A DNA stretch of 64,000 bases from Solen grandis (taxonomy: Eukaryota; Mollusca; Bivalvia; Adapedonta; Solenidae). Under the pieces are notes generated by a model. It did not search any database, had not been told where the DNA came from, and worked only from the letters and a program-made list of their open reading frames with translations. This document shows positions 49,801 through 58,800 of the stretch, one piece after another (the stretch's first letter is position 1; the number at the start of each line of letters is the position of its first letter). The stretch is from positions 46,242,497 to 46,306,496 of the forward strand of contig CM037788.1 in assembly GCA_021229015.1 (NCBI GenBank), read 5' to 3'. Made by a program: the position numbers and the translations under genes.

Positions 49801-52800
49801 ATTGTGGACGACGGACGGACGGCGGATTGACGGACGGACGGACAGACGGACGGACAACGGACAGTCATCGATTCTTATAGCTCATCTTGAGCACATGTGA
49901 ACTGCAGAAGTGCATGAAAGAACGGTATAAATTAATGTTTATTTCTCATCTAACTTCGTTATATGATGTCCAATTTAAAAAAAAAGAAAGGCCTTTATAT
50001 TTCCAACATTTCACGTGTTTCATGTTTCAACTTTTCTGTTACGTGTTCTGAGATATAGAAAGTTATTTTTCAAGGAAACGGCAAAAAATCGGCAAAATGA
50101 TGTTCATGTCTATTATTGCCCTTCGACAAATAACTTTATAATTAATGGTCCGATCATTAAAATCTGCATACCATTAGAACCGCATTGCATCACGCTAATA
50201 ATACTATTCTTTATATTATTTTCAAAAATTAAAAGTTTCTTAGAAAAAAGCAATCAAATGATAGGGACTAACTGCAGAAATGCATGAAAGAACGATTTAA
50301 ATGAATTCTTATTTCTCATCTAAATTCTTATAGGATGTCCGATGTCCAATTTTAAAACGCTAGGTAGCATGAGAAGGCCTTTAAATTTCCAACATTTCAC
50401 GTGTTTCATGTTTCAGCTTTTCTATTACGGGTTTTGAGATAAAGAAAGTTATTTTTCAAGAAAACGGCAAAAATCAGCTAAAAGATGTTCATGTCTATTA
50501 TTGCCTTTTGACAAATAACTTTATAATTTATGGCCCGATCATTAAAATCTGCATATCATTAGAACCGCATTACATCAAGCAAAAAAATTTGTTCATTGTT
50601 ATTTTAAAAATAAAAATATTAGTTTCTTCGAAAAAAGCAATCAAGTGATCGGGACTTACTGCGGGAGTGCATGAAAGTACGGTTTTACTGAATTCTTATT
50701 TTTCATGTAACTACCTTATATTACGTCCAATTTTAAAAAGCTAGGTACCGTTAGAAAGGTCTTTTCATATCCTACAATTCCCTTGCTTCATAATTGTATG
50801 CATCTTTAAACACTTTGCAGATACGGGCGGTTAAACCTTGAGCATACGGCAAAAATCGGGGATAAATATGTTCATATCGTTTTGTTTTTCCCTATAACTT
50901 AATGAATATTAGGTCAATCTTTAAAATTTAAACACCAAAAGAACGGCCAGGCATTGATCTACAAATTATTATGTATTCTTATTAACAAAAATCAATAATT
51001 ATCGAGATATAAGTAGTTAAGTGAGCCTAGGGTTGCAACACTTTTGTTTTTCTGCAATAACTCAACTGATTCAACCCCGATCTTCAAAAACTATATATCA
51101 TCTGAAAGGCCTTTCAAAGCTCTACAAATTATACGCATAGTGTCTCGATAAAATATTTTTCGTTTTTGAGATATTTAAGGCCGAAGAAAAAACCGATAAC
51201 TGAAATATGACCTTGACCTTTGTGATTTTCCGGAAACGGATATCACCATGTTCGACGGGACACTAAGTTGCACATTAAATGAAGGTTACATGTAAATCGC
51301 TCAAAAAATAAAGCCTGCAGGGCCTAAAAACGGGTTTTTTCAAATGCAAAATTGTTTATGACGTTCTGACGTTAAATGACGTCATACGACGTCAGTTGTC
51401 ATGGAAGACAAAGAAGATCCCAAGACACATATGCTGTCCAATTGTCATGCTTCTAGCTCATCAGGAGCCTTTGTAATACGAAATTATGTTTTTATGACCA
51501 AAGTTCGAATCTCGATTTTGACATAAAATCTCGAACTTTTTCAATTTTGAAAAGTTCAGTAAGTATGCACATCTACATCCTAATTTACACTTTCTGTGAA
51601 AATATAAGGCCATCTGGACTAATACTGACGGCTGCAGAGCGCGAACCAAATTTGGTAGCATTTTTCAACTGTGACGTCACATGACGTCATATGAAGATGA
51701 AAATTAGTGCATTCAAAAGGGCCAAAGTCACTCTGATCACTGTTAAAATTTCATGCTGCTGGCTTATTGGCAACCTGTTTTAATTTGAACCTCAAAAGGA
51801 GGACAAATAATAATAATAATAACTAGACTCCTTTTGTTCTGAACAAAAGAAAGAGCTTTCTGCTAACTATGTCAAACCTGATCATACTTATTTACTTTTC
51901 TGACATACACCATCTTCAAATATTGAAGAAAATCCTTATTATAAGTAGGCTTATGACGTCACATGACGTCATATGACGTCACGACTCAAAATTTATTTAG
52001 AAATTCTGCTGAACTGCAAATTGTGTAAGTTTCAACTTTCTATCACATCCTGAAGCTCTTTAATCCTAAAATGAACTTTTCGGTCCTATGTTCGAATCTT
52101 ATTTCAGCCACAGAACTTCGGTCTTTCGGAATTTCGGTTAGTTGACAGTATATGCACACCTTAGTTTCATGATGTACCATCTATGAAAATTTGAAGAAAA
52201 TCCGACCATAAATGGCCGTTTTAGAGCGTGAACACCATTTTTCACTATTTTTAGCTCTGACGTCACATGACGTCATAGGGTGCTGAAGATGCTCTTGTTC
52301 AAAAGCGCATACTTTACTGTCATAACTCTGAAATTTTCATTATTCTGAACAACTGGCATCATGTCGAAATCATTGCCCTATCATGAAAATTAATAAGTAT
52401 GCTTATGACGTCACATGACGTCATATGACGTCATGACTCAATTTTTTTTAGAAATTCTGCAGAACTGCAAACTGTGTAAGTTTCAACTTTCTATCTCATC
52501 CTGATGCTCTTTAATCCTAAAATGAAATTTTCGGTCCTATGTTCGAATCTTATTTCAGCCACAGAACTTCGGTCTTTCGGAATTTCGGTTAGTTGACAGT
52601 ATATGCACACCTTAGTTCCAAGATGTACCATCTGTGAAAATTTGAAGAAAATCCGACCATAAATGACGGCTGTAGAGTGCGAGCACCATTTTTCACTATT
52701 TTAGCACTGACGTTATGTGACGTCATAGGGTGCTGAAGATGCTTTTGTTCAAAAGCGCCTACTTTACTGTCATAACTCTGAAATTTTCATTATTCTGAAC

Positions 52801-55800
52801 AACTGGCATCATGTCGAAATCATTGCCCTAAAATGAAAATTAAGAAGTATGCTTATGACGTCACTTGACGTCATATGACGTCACGACTCAAAATATATGT
52901 AGAAATTCTGCAGAACTGCAATCTGTGTAAGTTTCAACTTTCTATCTCATCCTGAAGCTCTTTAATCCTAAAATGAACTTTTCGGTCCTATGTTCGAATC
53001 TTATTTCAGCCACAGAACTTCGGTCTTTCGGAATTTCGGTTAGCTGACAGGATATGCACACCTTAGTTCCAAGATGTACCATCTGTGAAAATTTGAAGAA
53101 AATCCGACCATAAATGACGGCTGTAGAGCGCGAACACCATTTTTCACTATTTTTAGCTGTGACGTCACATGACGTCATATGAAGATGAAAATTAGTGCAT
53201 TCAAAAGGGCCAAAGTCACTCTGATCACTGTTAAAATTTCATGCTGCTGGCTTATTGGCAACCTGTTTTAATTTGAACCTCAAAAGGAGGACAAATAATA
53301 ATAATAATAATAACTAGACTCCTTTTGTTCTAAACAAAAGAAAGGCCTTTCTGCAAACCATGTCAAACCTGATAATACTTATATACTTTTCTGACATACA
53401 CCATCTTCAAAAATTGAAGAAAATCCGTCCCGAATTGACAGCTGTAGAGTGCAAACATAAATAAATAGCAGAGGAAATCTGTGATGTCATATAACATAAT
53501 TTAAATTTTAAAGTCATTGCATTCAAAAGGGAATATGTGACTTTGTTTTCAGTTATAATTTCATAATGCTATTTTTTCGAGAACCATCTTTAAGATAACT
53601 ACAATAATACTCAATCTTAGTGTTCTGCAAGGGAATGAAGTATCACTATTCCTCTTAACATGCTAAAAAGGTATACAAGATTCTTTTTCTACGAAATATT
53701 CATTTCTCACATCTTCATTGAAGTTTCTTGTTCAATTGAAGGGGGCACAGAGCATTAAAATAAATTACTGTATCAAATTTTACCTCTAATGTAACAGAAA
53801 TCAAATTTAGAATAATATGTGGGATCAACTGCAGAAGCACAAGGAAAAATGTTTTTTGTTTGTTTTTCCAGAAATTCTTACTTTCATGCAACTATGATGT
53901 CCGATTTTAAAATCCCAGGTACCGTTAGAAAGGTCTTCTGAATTCAAACATGTACTTACTTTATGTTTAAACCTATCTGTTTTTGCGATATATGAAGTTA
54001 TTCCTCCCCCAAAAAAGGCAAAAATCGACAAAAAGATATTCATGTCAACTACTACCATTCGACAAATAACTTAATAGATATGCATAGCATTAGAACCGCA
54101 TTGAATCATGATAAAAATATTGTTCTTTATGATATTTTCAACAAGAGGGCCAAAGTGGCCCTAAAGACTCTCACCTGAGAAAAACTGCCTTCATTACCTG
54201 TACAAGTAACTTAATTATAGCATAGTTGTACTGAAGACATAATCCATTAGATTATTCATAATTCCACGAACGAAAGAGGGCCTGTTGTCGAAATTTGAAG
54301 TCAAACTTGACTGAAAAATTATGGCTTAAAACACACAAATTTAAACATCAAAAGGGCGTAACTCTTGACCTAATTGGCAGATGTCAGCCATTATCGAACT
54401 TGGCAGAAAGAATATGGCTATAAACATTGTTCTAGAGATTGAAGATGTTTGCTTCAGAAATGAAGATGCTAGAGTTCAAATAAAGTGAAATATTACATTT
54501 TTTTTATATCAAAAAGGGGCATAACTCCTGACCTATTTGATAGATATCAGCCATAATTGAACTTGCTCAAAAGAATATGGCTATAAACATTGTCATACAG
54601 TTTGAAGATGATTCTTAAGAACTGAAGATGCTAGAGTGCAAATAAACTAAAAATTGGCATTTTTTAATATTTAAAGGAACATAACTCATGAGCTTATGGG
54701 CCGATATCAGCCATAATCAAAATTGTCCGAGATTTTATGGTAATAAACATTGTCATAAAGTTTGAAGATGATTGCTTAAGAAATGAAGATGCTAGAGTGC
54801 AAACAAACTGAAAATTGGCATATTTTAATATCAAAAGGGGCATAACTCCTGACCTAAGAAATTAATATCAGCCATAATCGAAGTTGGCCGTGAGATGATG
54901 GTAATAAACATTGTCATAAAGTTTGAAGATGATTGCTTAAGAAATGAAGATGAGTGCTAGAGTGCAAACAAACTGAAAATTGGCATATTTTAATATCAAA
55001 AGGGGCATAACTCCTGACCTAAGAAGTTATTATCAGCCATAATCGAAGTTGGCCGTGAGATGATGGTAATAAAAATTGTCATACAGTTTGAAGATGATTG
55101 TTTAAGAAATGAAGATGCTAGAGTGCAAAGTGTCAATGACAGTATGAAATCTAGCTTTTTTCAATATCAAAAGGGGCATAACTCCTGACCTAATAGGCCG
55201 ATATCAGCCATAATCGAACTTGACCAAGATTTTGTGGTAATAAACATTTTCATAAAGTTTGAAGATGATTGCTTAAGAAATGAATATGCTAGAGTGCAAA
55301 CAAACTAATTGTGGACGACGGACGGACGGCGGATTGACGGACGGACGGACAACGGACATTCATCGATTCTTATAGCTCATCTTGAGCACATGTGCTCAGG
55401 TGAGCTAAGAATTAATAGTTTCTTAGAAAAAAGAAACCAAGTGATTAGGACTAACTGCAGAAGTGCATGAAAGAACGGTATAAATTAATTTTTATTTCTC
55501 ATCTAACTTCCTTATATAATGTCTAATTTTAAAAAAGAAAGGCCTTTATACTTCCAACATTTCACGTGTTTCATTTTTCAACTTTTCTGTTACGTGTTCT
55601 GAGATATAGAAAGTTATTTTTCAAGGAAACGGCAAAAAATCGGCAAAACGATGTTCATGTCTATTATTGCCCTTCGACAAATAACTTTATAATTTATGGT
55701 CCGATCATTAAAATCTGCATACCATTAGAACCGCATTGCATTACGCTAATAATACTATTCTTTATGTTATTTTCAAAATTAATAGTTTCTTAGAAAAAAG

Positions 55801-58800
55801 CAATCAAATGATAGGGACTAACTGCAGAGATGCATGAAAGAACGGTTTATATGAATTCTTTTTTCTAATCTAACTTCTTATAGGATGTCCGATGTCCAAT
55901 TTTAAAACGCTACGTACCATTAGAAGGCCTTTAAATTTCCAGCATTTCACGTGTTTCATATTTCAACTTTTCTATTACGGGTTTTGAGATATAGAAAGTT
56001 ATTTTTCAGGAAAACGGCAAAAATCGGCTAAAAGATGTTCATGTCTATTATTGCCTTTTGACAAATAACTTTATAATTTATGGTCCGATCATTAAAATCT
56101 GCATATCATTAGAACCGCATTACATCATGCAAAAAAAATTGTTCATTATGTTATTTTAAAAAAATTATTAGTTTCTTCGAAAAAAGCAATCTGGTGATCG
56201 GGACTTACTGCGGGAGTGCATGAAATACGGTTTTACTGAATTCTTATTTTTCATGTAACTTCCTTATAATAATTCCAATTTTAAAGAGCTAGGTACCGTT
56301 AGAAAGGTCTTTTCATTTCCCACAATTCCCTCGCTTCATAATTATATGTTTCTTTAAACACTTTGTAGATACGGGCGATTAAACCTTGAGCATACGGCAA
56401 AAATCGGGGATAAATATGTTCATATCATTTTGTTTTCCCTATAACTTAATGAATATTAGGTCAATCTTTAAAATTCAAACACCAAAAGAACGGCCAGGCA
56501 TTGATCTACAAATTATATTTATACTCTTATTAAAAAAATCAATAATTATCGAGATATAAGTAGTTAAGTGCGCTTAGGGTTGCAACATTTTTGTTTTTCT
56601 GCAATAACTCAACTGATTCAACCCCGATCTTCAAAAACTATATATCATCTGAAAGGCCTTTGAAAGCCTTACAAATTATACGCATAGTGTCTCGATAAAA
56701 TATTTTTCGTTTTTGAGATATCTAAGGCCGAAGAAAAAACCGATAACTGAAATATAACATTGACCTTTGTGATTTTCTGGCAACGGATGTCACCATGTTC
56801 GACGGGACACGGAGTTGCACATTAAATGAAGGTTACATGTAAATTGCTCAAAAAATAAAGCCTGCAGGGCCTAACTAGAACTGTCGCCTAAGGGCTTACT
56901 AATACCCCCCCGCAAGTGTTTTTGTCAAACATGGCTTTGGAGCATGAAATCAGAATTCTTGTATGCAACACTCCATCTTAATATACAGAGGACATATGTG
57001 CCAACTACCTAGAAATCTAGTTATCCTATGTTTTACATACATATGGGTATATGTATGTCTATGGATCAATAACAGTAAGATTCACTGAAATCTATCAATG
57101 GAAGAAAATTGTAAAACAAATACCATCAAAGGGACATATCTTTAAAACAGGGGGGGGGGGGGGGGGGTAACCCAATGTTATATAGAAAAAGCGCTACTAC
57201 AATGTCTAAGGTTGAATGACAGCAAGTTTCATTGAAATCCCTCCAGTAGTTTAGGAGGAGTAGTCTGCAGAAAATTGTAAAGCAAAAATCATCAAAGGGG
57301 CATAACTATAAAAAAGGGAGGTAATCCAATGGGAGGAGTAGTCTGCAGAAAATTGTAAAGCAAAAATCATCAAAGGGCATAACTATAATAAAGGGAGGTA
57401 ATCCAATGTTATATAACTAACACATGCTTCTACAATGTCTAAGGATGAATGGCAGCAAGTTTCATCAAAATCCTTCCAGTAGTTTAGGCGAAGTAGTCCG
57501 CAGAAGTTTGTAATGCAAAAATCATCAAAGGGGCATAACTTGGAAATAGGGAGGTAACCAATGCTATATAGATGTCTAAGGATCATTGCCAGTAAGTTTC
57601 ATCAAAATCCTTCCAGTAGTTTAGAAGGAGTAGTCCGCAGAAGTTTGTAATGCAAAAATCATCAAAGGGGCATAACTTGGTAAATAGGGAAGGTAACCAA
57701 TGTATATAGATAACGCGCTGTACAATGTCTAAGGATCATTGCAGCAAGTTCATTAAAATCCTTCCAGTAGTTTAGGGGAGTAGTCCGCAGAAGTTTGTAA
57801 TGCAAAAATCATCAAAGGGGCATAAATTGGTAAATAGGGGAGGTAACCAAATGATATATAGATAACGCGCTTATACAATGTCTAAGGATCATTGCCAGCA
57901 AGTTTCATCAAAATCCTTCCAGTAGTTTAGAAGGAGTAGTCCGCAGAAGTTTGTAATGCAAAAATCATCAAAGGGGCATAACTTGGTAAATAGGGGAGGT
58001 AACTCAATGCTATATAGATAACGCGCTTACAATGTCTAAGGATCATTGCAGCAAGTTCATAAAATCCTTCCAGTAGTTTAGGCGGAGTAGTCCGCAGAAG
58101 TTTGTAATGCAAAAATCATCAAAGGGGCATAACTTGGTAAATAGGGGAGGTAACTCAATGCTATATAGATAACGCGCTAATACAATGTCTAAGGATCATT
58201 GCCAGCAAGTTTCATCAAAATCCTTCCAGAAGTTTAGGAGGAGTAGTCCGCAGAATTTTGTGTCTACAGACGGACGGACAGACGGACGGACGGACGGACA
58301 ACCTGATTCCAGTATACCCCCCCCTAACTTCGTTGCGGGGGGGTATAAAAACCAGTTATTTCAAATGTTAAATTGCTTATTACGTTCTGACGTTAAATGA
58401 CGTCATACGACGTCAGTTGTCATAGAAGACAAAGAAGATCTTTAGGCAGAAAGCCCTAATAAACAGTACAAAACCAATAGGACTTTCTGCTATAGCAGAA
58501 AGTCCTAATAATAATAATAATAAGAAGAAGAAGAATAAACAGTACAAACCCAATAGGACTTTCTGCCGAAAGGGCAGAAAGTCCTAATAATAAACAGTAC
58601 AAAACCAATAGGACTTTCTGCTATAGCAGAAAGTCCTAAAAAGTTTTTAGGCTTCATATTTTAGGTACATGTGGTCAAAGTTGGAATATGAAAACAAACA
58701 TACCACTGGTCCTGTGTTAAAACATCTACGAAGGAAAATCTATATTCTTTATAGAGATTTTGCTTTAACATTTTTAACTTTTGATGAAAATGTCTATTAT

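Larger units (their letters stand above)
43469..58638 (+). repeat. Head-to-tail array of four ACTAGA-headed composite repeat units
   Basis: Unit heads lie at 43469, 47993, 51822 and 53313. Each has TA-ACTAGA, a hairpin (CGTTTGTTGAACAAACG, or CTTTTGTTCTGAACAAAAG and a near copy), then GG(A/G)CTTTCTGC or a close variant. Units 1-3 end with CTCAAAAGGAGGA followed by (TAA/AAT)n directly before the next head. Unit 4 ends in three GGACTTTCTGC hairpins at 58478-58638. Interiors are diverged ~370 bp and ~460 bp tandem repeats. Each unit's right-end GCAGAAAGTCCTA is complementary to the head motif TAGGACTTTCTGC. This resembles rolling-circle (Helitron/Helentron) non-autonomous arrays, but no Rep/helicase gene is present, so the class is inferred. 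Confidence 0.7.

Noticed and set aside
48843..55409. Possible genes encoded by ~60-90 codon frames in the intron array (for example 50015-50287 and 55566-55793)
   Set aside because: The two frames are near-identical because they lie in duplicated satellite units, and they show no domain or codon signature of a protein.
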